Positions 1-12,222 of a DNA stretch of 64,000 bases are shown in pieces. The translations under genes were made by a program, and so were the position numbers. Source of the stretch: Phascolomyces articulosus (taxonomy: Eukaryota > Mucoromycota > Mucoromycetes > Mucorales > Lichtheimiaceae); assembly GCA_025677815.1 (NCBI GenBank), contig JAIXMP010000001.1, positions 372,001 through 436,000 of the forward strand, written 5' to 3'. The notes under the pieces were generated by a model. The model ran no database searches. It had not been told where the DNA came from and saw only the letters and a program-made list of their open reading frames with translations. Position 1 is the first letter of the stretch. Every line of letters begins with the position of its first letter.

Positions 1-517
1 ATAGTTCCTCCAGCGACAGCAGTAATATGAAAAGGGCTCTTTTTTTAAACCTGCTGGTAAAAGACGGAGCTATATAAATGTGTATAATGAGAATTAATAT
101 AGAAGTACACAGGTAGTTTAGTCATTTAAATTATGACATATACTCAACGTACCCAAAATGCAACAGAGTGGTTTTTGTCAGGAACATCGCTACAGTCATG
201 ATTATCATGAGAGCAACACTCATAATGACCGGTAGTTATATGATTCTTTACGAAACGGCTAGTAATAACAATAAAATCATTTTAATATATAGTTATGTAT
301 CAAACATTCTTGATAAAGTACTCTTTATAAAAAAAAATGCTTCTATCTGACGAACTTACCGACTATTTCGAGTTTCTTCCACACCCCCTACTTGAGCAGC
401 GAATAATGTATGTCCGGATTTGTTCAAAATACAGAATGAATGAACTTGCTGTGGTAGCAAAGTAAAGAAAAGAATTAAACTAAAATATAAAAATGACAAC
501 GATATAGTATTCACCAT
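1..517 (-). CDS. Small secreted cysteine-rich protein, 5' part (cut by window edge)
   Basis: I do not recognise a named family. Three exons can be followed: 360..517, 153..258 and 1..69, each with a GT donor and AG acceptor and in continuous frame. The first 27 residues look like a signal peptide: MVNTISLSFLYFSLILFFTL, then PQQVHS just before the mature FCILNKSG. The mature part has a Cys at 29, a CC pair with a third Cys seven residues later (ECCSHDNHDC), and a second CC near the window edge (YYCCRW). Paired cysteines and a small beta-rich look suggest a secreted or cell-wall effector-like protein. This is inference; no activity is claimed. The gene continues beyond base 1, so its C-terminus is unknown. 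The model rests on splice consensus and an uninterrupted frame through all three exons. Confidence 0.6.
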
Positions 518-1896
518 TATTTAAAAGTTGATACAATTCAGTTCGGTGTGGATTACAAAACGAGGAGATTTATTCTTGTTCTTTTTATTGTGCAGTAATA
601 AGAGGATAAATTTGGGTAATTTTCTTGTCTAATGTACTTGACATTCAGCAATATATACTTTTTGAATCATTTCTTTGTTTACCTTGTTTGGATAAAACCT
701 GTGTTGAAATGTATATCCTAAATATTACTTGTATAACTTTATATGAGTGTTGGTCCCCAAGTTACTATTATGTACCACTAATATTAAGTTAAAATCAGAT
801 TGCGTCATTGTGTTTTCTAGCCCAATATATTATATGCCTATTGAACTACATGAATATTGATTGTGTAAAAAAATATAGTAACGTAAGATAATTCCTTACA
901 GAGGTGGGGAGAAACATGGTGTTAATTTATACCAGAGCATATATTTTATATTGGCTTCATTATACTATTTTATATAATACATGTACGTCAGATAAAAATA
1001 AAGTGAATCGAAGTTTTCATTGATTGTTCGCCAAAAATCCTTTGTAGTTTCAAAAAAAAAATTGTTGGATGATACTAATAATGATGATATGTATTTGATA
1101 CCAGTGTATATATACCCTCATAACTAAACAGCACTCCGGAATAATCAACCATTCATCCAGTATAAAATAAACATTCAAATTATAACAATGACGGTAAAAA
1201 ATGTAAACGACACGATAACTAGTACTGAAAGGTTTAATATATGAATGTGGCAAGAGTTATTTCTTAGAGGATAGTAAACTATCATGATTTTCAATAACAT
1301 AAACGAGAGTATATGCTTTTGGGCTTCTATTTCGTAGACTGGAGTCCATGTAAAGTAGGCAAGAATGGAAGGTTTTGAGTAGCATCATTTTTGAACGCAT
1401 AGGACTATGGCGATTCATTTATATATCTGTTCTTGTTTTCCAACATTTGCAAGTGCATTCGAGTTGTTTTTTTGTAACCATTATGATATGATCAAAGAGG
1501 TAAAACATAAATATATATATGTATCTGAAAAAATTGACAAGCTTCTTTGTTTTTATCATCATTGCTTTGTGAGAAAACATGGAACTGAATATACCTACGT
1601 ACAAAAAAAACGAGGATCAACAGTACGCATTTTCCAATACTTAGCACGTAAATAGTTAATGTCAACTTCTTCCTATTCATTTCTAGAATTTAAAAAAATG
1701 TATGCATAAACTTTGACATCTCTATCAAATCAATCATCTACATGAATCCATGAAATAGTATGTATAGTATGAGTATTTTTTTTTTAAGAAAAAAGGTATA
1801 TGTAAACCCAGGAAGAAGAAATAAACTATAAAATGCCTTATCCAAAACTCCTAAAAATAACACATCACTCACTAACCAAGTTATTTCATCCAAATC
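518..1896. other. AT-rich intergenic region
   Basis: About 1.4 kb upstream of the secreted-protein gene. It should hold that gene's promoter. Short ORFs on both strands (for example 1407..1655 +) are AT-driven and show no recognisable protein, and no RNA gene was seen. Confidence 0.5.
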
Positions 1897-2064
1897 ATGC
1901 ACGGTATTATTTCAATCACTGACCCTTTTCCACTTTTAGCCATCGTTTCTGCCAAAGCTCAGTAGTTTGCAGAAGAAGGTAATCAACAACAAGCTCAAAG
2001 TGAAGATCAAGAGTACAACGAGGAGCTCCAGAGACCAAGATGGAATGTAATCTTGAAAACCTAA
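1897..2064 (+). pseudogene. Possible small-gene relic with one in-frame TAG
   Basis: Reading from ATG 1897 gives 22 codons ending SAKAQ, a TAG at 1963-1965, then 32 more codons in the same frame to TAA 2062-2064. The second half (FAEEGNQQQAQ..., then ELQRPRWNVILKT) has a charged, coding-like composition unlike the surrounding AT-rich DNA. TAG is one transition from CAG and falls inside a Gln-rich stretch, so a recent nonsense mutation in a small protein of about 55 residues fits. I recognise no family. It could also be chance. Confidence is low. Confidence 0.25.
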
Positions 2065-2493
2065 GAAGGATGCTAAATCCGTTAAAGCGTATATAAAATA
2101 TTTTTATTTGTATTTGGTGTATTACCTTTGTACTTTACTATTGGCACTCTTATTTTCCTTTTCTCTATAAAAATATAAAACATATGATGGATAGGATACT
2201 ACCACGTATTGTTATATTTATTGTTTGCATCTTTTACCCCATAAACCTTAATAAATAAAGTATATATTCCTTCGTATATTCATTCTGTTTTTAATGTAAG
2301 TTTGGATATTCAGTAGTTAGTAAAGAATAATCACTGTAACAAAATTTGAAGTTATAAAATAGCATTTTATAATAGGTGTATAAGTCTAAACAGAGGATGT
2401 ACTAGTAAAAAAAAGCTTGCATTGAAATTTGATAAACGTTGTATCACACAAAGTCCGTAAAGCTTAAAAGGAGCTTTCCTTTTTTTTTTCCAC
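2065..2493. other. Intergenic, upstream of GEN1
   Basis: An AT-rich spacer with a pyrimidine-rich stretch (ccttttttttttcc) just before the GEN1 ATG. No other feature was seen. Confidence 0.4.
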
Positions 2494-4296
2494 ATGGGCA
2501 TAAAAGATTTATGGGAAGTCATTGAACCAGCAGAAAGACAATATACACTTGAAGAAATTGCTGCTGATCGAGCACAACGAAGTGATGAACATCAGTTACG
2601 GATTGCTATTGATGTGGCATTATGGACATTTCAAGCACGTTCTTCCAAAGGTGGCAGGTAAAGAGAAGGGAACCCCATTAGAACAATAAAAAATAGAACG
2701 AATTCTAAATAATTGTAAAAAAAAAAAAACCCTCGCAGATCGTCTGAACTTCGTTTAATGTTTTATCGATTTTGTCGTTTGCAAGAACAAGGTATTCGTG
2801 CTGTATTTGTCTTTGACGGACCTGGACGACCTACCTGGAAGCGCGATCGTGAAATCAACACTATTCCCATGAACACCGAATTTAGACAAGCTTTATTAAC
2901 CATGATACGCCTCTTTGACTTTCATATATGGCATGCGTATGGTGAAGCCGAAGCAGAATGTGCTGTGTTAGAGCGACTTGGCTATGTTGATATGGTCATG
3001 ACAGGTGATGTTGATGTGTTCTTATTTGGTGCACGACGTGTATTGCGGCAATGGCCAGCCAAACGATTAATGACGATACCTTGTTACGATATGGCATGGA
3101 TTAATCAAACAATTGGATTGGATCGTTCTGATATGATATTGATGGGATTATTACGTGGATCTGATTACAGCCATGGTACCATGCAAGTTGGTATTACGAT
3201 AGCAGAAGCTTTGGCCCGATGTAAAAAACATACACGGTTAATGAAGTATATCCAAGATTTGGAGGAATATGCTGATTACGTGAAAGAGGAAGCCATGGCA
3301 GATGAATTACGTGACGCATTGAATTATGAACTCAAGAATGGATGTTCCGGTCATCTGCAAAAGGTTTATACTCAAACTACACTCGATCACGACGATTTCC
3401 CGGATTTGCGCATTTTGCATGATTTTATCCATCCAAAGACCAACATCCAGAATAAAAAGGCTGAGGATTTGGCTCGATGGTTAGCCCAGCCTGCTCAACC
3501 GGATTGGAAGGAGTTGACTGCATTTTGTAATGAAGCGTTTCAGTGGACGCCCTCATATACCTTGCGTCGATTTGGAAGTTTGGTTTTTCCGGCGTATATC
3601 ACTTGGCGATTACGAAACCCATCTTCTGTTGTTGACAATGAATCATCATCCAATACACGAAAAAGGGCAGGTCCTACTTCCTTATCACCGAATAAACGTA
3701 CCAAAACATCTTCATCATCTCAGCAACTACAAGTGGATAGTTTTTTCTCTGTCACGAAACTGAATAAAAGTAAGACATCTTCTACAGAGGACACATTGAA
3801 AGAGAAAAACTGGAATGATACTGGTACACAAAATAAAAGTGGTAATAACAACTTGATTATCCAAATCCTCAACGAAAAACAAGTCAAAACACAACGTTTA
3901 TTTTATGTCGAATTCGATACCAACGTATTGACCGAGTTCTTGGACATGCTTCAAACATATATGGACACAAGCGCAAAAGAACCACGTTTCGATCATTTAT
4001 TTGAAAGACCTCATAGCTACTATCTTGGAAACGACGATTCCGAGAATGATGATGAGGACGATGATGTAGGTGCCAATGTTAGTCCTAGTGAAAAGGACCC
4101 AAAAAAACTTTGTCGAAGATGGATTAGTGCTGATCTGGTTGTATCAAAATATCCACGACAAGTACGGGAGTTCACTGCCCTTAAAGCAAAACGAGAGCGA
4201 GCAAAAGCCGCCAAAATGAATAAAAAGAAAAAGAATACTATTGCAAAAGATCAACGACTATTGACGGAATTCATTACTATACCTGATTCGCCATAA
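2494..4296 (+). CDS. GEN1: Holliday-junction resolvase, GEN1/Yen1 family (XPG/Rad2 nuclease)
   Basis: Structure-specific nuclease expected to cut Holliday junctions and 5' flaps symmetrically in the nucleus during recombination. Exons 2494..2657 and 2739..4296; 573 aa. The N-terminus MGIKDLW is of the GEN1 type and must be intact for Rad2-family activity, which fixes the start. The XPG-N domain has metal ligands D40 (IAIDVALW) and D81 (VFDGPGRP). The XPG-I domain has E124/E126 (GEAEAECA) and D145/D147 (TGDVDVFLFG). A helix-hairpin-helix follows (LLRGSDYSHG ... VGITIAEAL). After a Ser-rich linker, a C-terminal RRWISADLV segment resembles the GEN1 chromodomain-like region, followed by a Lys-rich tail (RAKAAKMNKKKK) that may be a nuclear localisation signal. 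The length is somewhat shorter than yeast Yen1. FEN1 or XPG are excluded by the GEN1-type N-terminus and by the lack of an XPG spacer. Confidence 0.9.
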
Positions 4297-4863
4297 TTTT
4301 TATCTTTCCCTTCTCTTTTTCCTTTTCATTATTTAGAATATAACAAATAACATCCTCCATATACCCTATCTTTTTTATTTAAAAAAAATTCTTTGTGTAT
4401 AATAATATGTAATCATTGTCGTGACTTTGATATATTACACTTTTTCCGTCCTCCTTATATTTCCTGATTCCTGGAAATTGGATTGATATGATGTAATTTT
4501 TTGCTGTTAATAGAAAAAACACATTTTAACCCCTAAATGTCAAAATTATCCTCATTCAGTCCATTCATCCTGACATTGACATTTACACGACGAGAATTTA
4601 AAGTTTATCGAAAACGACTTATTTATAAGTATTAAAAAAACGAACATCGTTTTTATTCCATGTGGAACTTTGTATTATTAAAGAAAGACTAACGGATTTT
4701 AGTATAAAATGAAGATTTTGTTTTGTGTAATGTTTTATGTGAGTTGTATTATGATGGAAGAGGTTACCAAAGATGAAAAGAGATAATTATAGAAAAGAAA
4801 AAAATATATTATCCTCATACATCCTTTTTAAGAACAAAGAGGGTAGAAAATTTTTAACTGTAA
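4297..4863. other. Convergent intergenic region, GEN1 / beta-tubulin
   Basis: Both flanking genes end here, so it holds their 3' untranslated regions. AT-rich; nothing else recognised. Confidence 0.5.
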
Positions 4864-6642
4864 TTATTGTTCATCTTCCAATACACCATCATCTTCATAT
4901 TGATCTTCTTCAAGGTATTCATCATCTTCTATTGATGGAAAAGAAGGCCATGATAATTAGTATACATCAAAGGGTAATACAATCAATCACACCTTGTATA
5001 CAATAAAAAAAGAAAAATGTCTTTTTCCCCCACATCTTCGCCCCACCCATTCCCCCCCCAAAAAAAAGTGTTTACCCAACTTACCCATCATTTCATCATC
5101 AATGGTAGCTTCTTGGTATTGTTGGTATTCAGAGACCAAGTCGTTCATGTTAGATTCAGCTTCAGTGAATTCCATTTCATCCATACCTTCACTGGTGTAC
5201 CAATGCAAGAAGGCCTTACGACGGAACATGGCAGTGAATTGTTCATTGACACGCTTGAACAAATCTTGGATAGCAGTGCTGTTACCAATGAAGGTACCAG
5301 ACATCTTCAAACCAACAGGAGGGATATCACAAAGGGAAGACTTGACAGAGTTGGGGATCCATTCAACAAAGTAAGAAGAGTTCTTTTGTTGAACAGCCAA
5401 CATTTGGTTTTCGACTTCCTTGGTAGACAAACGACCACGGAAGATGGTACCGACAGTCAAGTAACGACCATGACGAGGATCGGAAGCCGCCATCATGTTA
5501 CGAGCATCAAACATTTGAGCGGTCAATTCGGGAACACTCAAGTTACGGTATTGTTGTGAGTTGAAAGCGGTCAAGGGAGCGACACCGACCATAAAGAAAT
5601 GAAGACGAGGGAAAGGTACCATGTTGACACACAATTTACGCAAATCCGAGTTCAATTGACCAGGGAAACGCAATGAGGTGGAGACACCAGACATGACAGC
5701 AGAGACCAATTGGTTCAAGTCACCATAACCTGGGTTAGCTAACTTTAAAGTACGGAAACAGATATCGTAAAGAGCTTCATTATCAATACAGAAGGTGGCG
5801 TCACAGTTTTCGACCAATTGATGGACGGAAAGTACAGCATTATAAGGTTCGACGACAGTGTCAGAGACCTTAGGGGATGGAACAACAGAGTAAGTGCTCA
5901 AGATACGGTCAGGGTATTCTTCACGGATCTTGGAAAGCAACAAGGAACCGAGACCCGAGCCGGTACCACCACCAATGGAGTGAGCAAGTTGGAAACCTTG
6001 CAAACAATCAGTGTTTTCAGCTTCCTTGCGGATAACATCCATGATGGATTCGACAAGTTCAGCACCTTCGGTATAGTAACCCTTGGCCCATGAATTACCA
6101 GCACCGGATTGAGCATGGACAAAGTTGTCAGGGCGGTAAATCTTACCATAGACACTGCTACGAATAGCATCCATGGTAGCAGGTTCAAGATCTACCAAGA
6201 CGGCTCTAATATTATATTAAATACCCCATTGTCATTGTTTAATATATATTCTTTTCTACTTTTCAGATTATGTAAAGAGCCAAACGTTTAATATATACCT
6301 TGGGACATATTTGCCTTGGGAGCCTTCATTATAAAAGACATTGATACGTTCAAGTTGGAGTTCATTGTCACCAACATAGTTACCATTGCCATCAAGACCG
6401 TGTTCGGCACTGATGGTTTCCCAGAATTTTTGACCAATCTAAACAATTACCAATTTTTTTGTGTTATTTTTTTTTCAGAAAAAACTTTAGTTGAGAATCT
6501 AATATGTACCTGGTTACCACATTGACCTGGTTTAGAAAAAAAAAAGAAATATTTGTTAATAAATATAAAATATTAGGAATCAAACTTTCAAAATAAATAT
6601 GAATTGAATTTTACCTGCTTGGACGTGAATAATTTCTCTCAT
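4864..6642 (-). CDS. Beta-tubulin
   Basis: GTP-binding subunit of microtubules. Five coding exons (complement): 6615..6642, 6510..6526, 6299..6438, 5085..6205 and 4864..4928; 456 aa. The protein starts MREIIHVQ, the canonical N-terminus and autoregulation signal of beta-tubulin. The GTPase tubulin signature is present as [12 protein letters not shown], and the core reads as unmistakable beta-tubulin. Exon 2 is only 17 nt, encoding GQCGNQ across two splice junctions. The last exon adds an acidic tail ([14 protein letters not shown]..., ending VLEDEQ), as expected for interaction with motors and associated proteins. The Gln- and Leu-containing tail is longer and less purely Glu than many fungal tails. 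The large central exon has a more regular codon choice than its neighbours, consistent with high expression. Confidence 0.98.
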
Positions 6643-8330
6643 GATAAACGGTAATTAAGGAAGTAGAAAAAAATAGGAAAAAAAAGAGGCTTAAGATAAA
6701 CAAGTATAAGTGAGTGAATGAGTGAGTTATCTTGAAACATATAAAGTTTTTAAGGAGATAATAATAACAACCAAGGACCAACCATAATAATAAATGGCTA
6801 TGATAATAAAGTAAACTTACATATAAGCTTAAAAAGAAGGAATGACGCTTTCGGGAGATTAAAGGATAAGAGGAAAGAAAAAAAGAGTTAAAGAAGTGAA
6901 GAAATAAAAAAAAAAAACTGGCAAGAAAAAATATAAACAAGTTTAGTTGGTTACACACAGGTAATAATAGGACCTAATTAAGAACTTTTCGTCGTGATTT
7001 TTTCTTTTTCAAAAGAGAACTTTGGTTCATCAAAAAAAAAACGCAGATGATTATTCCGATGTGTAGGATATCTTTTTATATAAATCGTTCATCATGAGAG
7101 CGACAAACTACTATCATCCAATTAAATTCTTAAAACTAGAGTTTCATATTTTATATAGACCACATACATTATTTTTTTGTTCAGGTTGAATTATGGTCGA
7201 AGATACCTATATATAAATATATATATCATTAATAAAATGTTATAAATTACTCTTGATCATCTTCAAAGTAGTGAAAATAGAATTATTTGTTTCTAAATTA
7301 TATATTTCATGGTGCGCTTAATATCACCACTTGTAGCTAGATGTTACATACGATCACTGTCCTTTATTTACAAGATATATATATTTCTACTTTTATCAAT
7401 ATAACCCAAAAAATAACGTTGGGGAAATGGTGGGCATTATATATTCAACACAGTGAATAAAGATGATGATCGATCAAACACTTCTTGTCAAAGAAAAAGA
7501 AACAGAATCACCACGTTTTTTTCAATCTTCCTCGTGTACTTTATATTAAAGTAAGCAGTATATATATACGAACTGACTTTTTTTAGCCAACGTCATGCTA
7601 GAAGCCATAATATGGATTAGACTCCTCCATCTATTTCTCTCTCTTGTTATATAATAGAAACGCACGGATAAAAAAAAAGCTGTCGCCACGTGGTTGGTTG
7701 GTCATGGCTACGATTTGTGGTACAAGAAGTGTTGCTCAATATGACTTAATAAAAAAAAAAGGGCTGTTGTTTTACTACAATTGGATTCACTTGTCACTTT
7801 ATAGATTCGTATAAAAAGACGACTTTATAACGAGATAGAAACTTGTCATTTTAAGCTCATCATAGAAAAAACTGATAGATCAAAGTTTCAGGTATGTATC
7901 AGTATGTACTAGTATATTTCATACCACATGAAACTACTATGTAGTTAATTGATTAATGCATCCTTACCAAGAGCATACTCAAAGACTCTATGGTACATAT
8001 GCCTGGGTTTATTTGTATACTATTCATCTATCTTATGGATTATTCCACTTACGGGTAAATGCATTGAATAAACGCGGGTCTGAGGTCCCATTATGTTTAT
8101 TACTTGAATCTTCAGATGACAAGAAACGCATTAGAATATTAAGGCATATTTAGTCACCATATAACATTATTAACAAAAAAAAAAACTAAAGTTTCCACAT
8201 CGATTTGTACACACATGAATACATTATACAACATTTTTTTTTGAAAATAATTATTCTGTAAATCAAAAAATAGCTTGTTTTATTTTTTTCAAGTTAACAA
8301 AAAAACACACACGCACTAGCTTTTTTTTGT
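6643..8330. other. Intergenic, beta-tubulin promoter side and eS19 3' side
   Basis: Upstream of tubulin there are several possible GT-AG intron boundaries in what is probably 5' UTR. A CACGTG box lies at about 7687. Farther on, an ORF at 7956..8153 (65 codons, from MHPYQEHTQR) follows a TATA-like element (tataaaaag, about 7810) and a consensus donor (cag|gtatgt). I could not assign it to any family and regard it as a weak hypothetical. Confidence 0.35.
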
Positions 8331-9321
8331 TTACTCTTCATCTTCATCGACAAGAGTCATGGCGATACGGTCCAAATCACGTTGGCCATCTTGAGTGATA
8401 CGACGACCACTATTTTAAAAAAAGAAGTGACAAGGTCAATATAAGAAAAAACGTGTTTTCCTCTTTTCAATCCCCCCAAAAAAACATTAAAATGCTTACC
8501 CCTTCTTATCAGCTTCCAAGACACCAATCTTTTCCAAAGATTGGAGAACCTTACGGTTAACGGAGCCAGAGGCATTGACGTGGTGGGAGGGACGGGAACC
8601 ACGGTTAACGCGGCCACCGTGGACCTTGTTCAAAGCACCAACACCAACGCTCTTGCGAATGTAGATGTGACGGGCGACCGAGGCTATAGAATACATCAAT
8701 ATTATTGTTATTATAAGTTATTTTTGATATATATATATATAAAGAAGAAAAAAACTTACCGGCACGGACAAAGTACCAGTCAGGATCGTAGGGAGCCAAT
8801 TCCTTGAAGGTACCGGTCTTGACAATGTCAACCCACTTGGGGACTTCGAGCTTACCAGTACGCTTGAGGTAGGCGGCATAGGCCTTGATAAATTCTATAA
8901 AAGGTGAATGGAGTGGTAGGTATAATGAATAAAATAGTACACTAATGTCAAAAAAAAGACCACCAAGCCAAGCCACCATCTTTGAAATTTCCAACAGGTA
9001 CGCTCATGATTCCAAAAAACTCTACACCATGGAAAAAGGAAAAATAGTAGCAATCGAATAGAATTGAACTGCGCGTATCGAGAGTGGTGGTTGCATTTGT
9101 TTTCGTTTTTTCAGTTGAATTTTTTTTTCTTCGAATTATGTTTTTTTTTCCAATGGCATTTGGGAGGTTGTATAAAAAAAAACTCTCATTCTTTTTTTTC
9201 CTTTTTCCATGGTGTTCTACGATGCTTTTTGTCTCTTTGTTCTCTTGTCCCATAAATAAAAATAAAATGTATAAAATATCGTACCGTGAGCGTTAACGTC
9301 CTTGACAGTAATACCACCCAT
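8331..9321 (-). CDS. RPS19: 40S ribosomal protein S19 (eS19)
   Basis: Small-subunit ribosomal protein of the 40S head, needed for maturation of 18S rRNA. Exons (complement): 9285..9321, 8760..8894, 8500..8683 and 8331..8409; 144 aa. The start [10 protein letters not shown] is the family's N-terminus. The family signature runs through [47 protein letters not shown] and GQRDLDRIA. Length matches the usual 140-150 aa. The short first exon encodes only 12 codons, typical of fungal ribosomal-protein genes with an early intron. The tail VDEDEE is acidic, a lineage-specific ending. Confidence 0.97.
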
Positions 9322-9651
9322 GGTTCGTGTGCGTTGCTATAAAGAGGAAGCGAACAGGAAAAGAGAAGGAACCATTAGAAGCGCAGGCGAGCCGCCTTCA
9401 CGATAAAAAATTTTCTAAACCCAGCATCCAATGGATTTGAGTGACATCTTTTATTACTTCTTTTGTGATTAGGACTGAATATACTAAACAGATCATCACC
9501 TATCCCTACTGCATTCAAAGAAAATAATGGATATAGTCCATATACATATATAAAATTGGAGTTTATATATATAGAAAACAAAAAAGCAAATAGATGCTAA
9601 TATTTATATCATTTTATTATATATATGTATATAATTTATGATACTTCTTAA
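9322..9651. other. Intergenic, AIP1 3' end / eS19 promoter
   Basis: 330 bp between the AIP1 stop codon and the eS19 start on the same strand, so it must hold the eS19 promoter. No distinct motif was identified. Confidence 0.4.
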
Positions 9652-12222
9652 TTATTGTGGTTTAGAAGCATCATAAATATGCACAGCTGCATCTTGACCC
9701 ACACTGACCACAGCAATATGGTTTTCATCACTCAAACTTGAGTTTAAAAAGCCAACATCATTGACAGCATCTACGTGAGCATTACTGATAGCCAGTTTCT
9801 TGAATTGTTTTTCTCGGTTCCATACAAATACATTGGTATCAATACCACCGCTGACCAAAAAGACACCACATTTGGACCAACTCAATCCAGTGATACGACC
9901 TGAATGGAACACCCAGTTTTGTACAGTTGCTTTGCCAGTTTCAATATCGTATAAAAAGATCTTGCCTACACTATCACCGACAGCGATCAAGTTCAAGGTA
10001 GGATGAGGGGCTAAAGCTGAAATGTAACCGATATGGTTACCGATATCTTTGATATGCTTGAGGGAGTCGCCTTCCAATTCATATACATGGACTTTGTTAT
10101 CCTGTATATTTATACATAGAGTATGTGAGTTTTGATATTTATAAATAAGCTGTATTTCTAAAAGAGAAAGGGTCCATACCTCACCACCAACAAAAACAGT
10201 TTTGCCTGAGGGATCAATGGCACCAACAGTTGGTGTATAACCAAGATTTTCTTGTTGACAAATCTTTTTGGAATCGGCATCATATACTTGAACATTTTCA
10301 AAAGTGGCAACTACGGTCTTTTCATTGGTGGCTGCCAAACTCTTTGGCAATGCGCCAGTTGAAACCAACTTGGCACTTTATAAACAAGCATTAGGACATA
10401 CATCCAATAATAACTGGTTTTTTTTCTTTATCTTTCACTATAAATATACATATACATACCCAAAGCTCTTGTTATCAAGTTCACCAACACGCAATGTATC
10501 ATCCATGCCTGCTGATAAAAGTTTATCTCCTTGTACTTCCAAACCGACAACTTGGTTGGTATGGTTTTCGCCACTAAAGTTCTTGGCAGCGGTATGATCA
10601 CCATCGGCACCAAAAGACCATGAACAAACGCGACCATCATAGGATCCAGTGAACAAAGTATCATCAGAGGAAACAGCAAGAGCAGTAATAGCCTTTCCAT
10701 GACCATCAATGGATCTAGATACCTTGCCACTATTTTTATCCAAGTAGTTGATTTCACCTGATAATGAGGTACTGAGCAACCAATCACCTTGCCATAAGTT
10801 ACCGACTTGTTGGTTGCTGACTGCATCGGATGCAGAATTAATTTCAAAAGTGCTGTTTTATATTATTATAAAATAAATATATAACAAATTAAATATCAAT
10901 GAAATCCCATTCATGTCATGAATAATTTCTAATAACACTTACTTTACAACCGATTTGGCAGAAATATCCCAAATCTTGGCAGTGCAATCAGCTGAAGAAG
11001 TCAAAATTTGAGTACTATCAGGGGACCAGTTGACAGAGAAAATACTACCACTATGTGCTTCATCGCTTGTCAATTCGTCAATCTTGTCTCCGGATTGACC
11101 GTCGTACAAGAAGATCTACAATAACGAGGAGGAGAAAAAAAAATGAGTTCTTTATTTTGCTCTATTTACCTGTTTCCCTTCCGTTTTTCCATCTTAACTT
11201 TACCTTGCCGTCGGCACCAACACTAACGAAATGGTCACCATTAGGTGAAAATTGAACATCATAAATAAAACGAGTATGATCACGGATTGATTTGACGTAT
11301 TTATAAGGAACACCAGTAAAGAAGGCAACAGTCATATCATCAGATGCAGTAACAGCACGGAAAGGACGTTTTTGACGAACACTCACACTATTGATGACCT
11401 TGGAATGACCTGAAATTTCACCAACAGCTGAATTTGTTTCGAGTGAAAGAGCGTAACCAAATCTGAGAGAGTATGTGTGCGTGTTATCAGTTATGATTAG
11501 CTCTTCCTCGATACACCCTTTTTTATGATACAATGAAAAACAACACCCAAAGATTTTTCAACTTACCGTTGGTTACCGTCACCGACAGCAATTAATCGTT
11601 TGCTTTCGTGATCCCAAGCAACATCCGTAATTTTACCACTGACAGCTTGAACCTCTGTCTTTGAAATATGTTCTTCATTGACAGTATCCCAGACACGTAA
11701 GTTACCTTGAGCATCTATTTAAAGAATCATACATAACGTATATATAGGCTTAGTCCATCGTCATTCTCTCTATGTAGCATGAACCTATCTATTTCTATAT
11801 TTATATACCTCCAGAAGCAATATAAAATCCACTAGGGCTATAACGTGCTACAGTTGTTTGTGCTTTGTGTCCTAAATATTCGGTTGCTAAAGTAGGGTTC
11901 TAAAGAAGAAGAAAAAAAGGGGAGGAGGAAGGGGAATGGCATGAGTTCTTTTCTCTTTTATACCGGTCAATGTCAAAATAATAAGTATACCTCGATATCA
12001 CGAATAAACACGGACTTGCCGTTTGTGTATAAAAAGTTCTTGCCCTTGGGGTCAGCACCAAGCTTGATACCTTCACCACGGTTTGTCTGTGGCAAGGGAG
12101 CAAGTGTGTATTCTTAAAAAATGAGATAACATTTATAAAGATTAGAAATTTCATTGGAAAAAGAAAAACCATCCGAGATTGTTTTTCCGTCCTTTCTTAC
12201 TTTTGGAATATGTAAGCGACAT
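9652..12222 (-). CDS. AIP1: Actin-interacting protein 1 (WD-repeat, Aip1/WDR1)
   Basis: Cortical-actin protein that works with cofilin to sever and disassemble filaments. Nine exons (complement): 12201..12222, 11991..12112, 11809..11899, 11567..11714, 11204..11462, 10943..11115, 10460..10852, 10180..10375 and 9652..10101; 617 aa, the normal length for a two-propeller Aip1. Diagnostic segments are ADPKGKNFLYTNGKSVFIRD near the N-terminus, YSPSGFYIASGD, ISGHSKVINSV, VNWSPDSTQILTSSAD, HTNQV and the final GQDAAVHIYDA. WD repeats run the whole length. Exon 1 gives only seven codons plus one base, and the start is chosen because the spliced N-terminus MSLTYSKKYTLAPLPQTNRG aligns with the family. 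Nothing appears broken. Confidence 0.95.

Noticed and set aside
1407..1655. 82-codon ORF on the + strand
   Set aside because: AT-driven, overlaps two minus-strand ORFs and has no conserved features.
4020..4214. Minus-strand ORF inside GEN1
   Set aside because: Antisense shadow of the charged C-terminal region of GEN1, which is in a well-supported frame.
5017..5559. 180-codon + strand ORF over beta-tubulin
   Set aside because: Antisense to a highly conserved tubulin exon; shadow ORFs are expected there.
7956..8153. 65-codon ORF upstream of eS19
   Set aside because: No family match, AT-rich, and the preceding splice-like signals are not conclusive. Left as a note in the intergenic entry.
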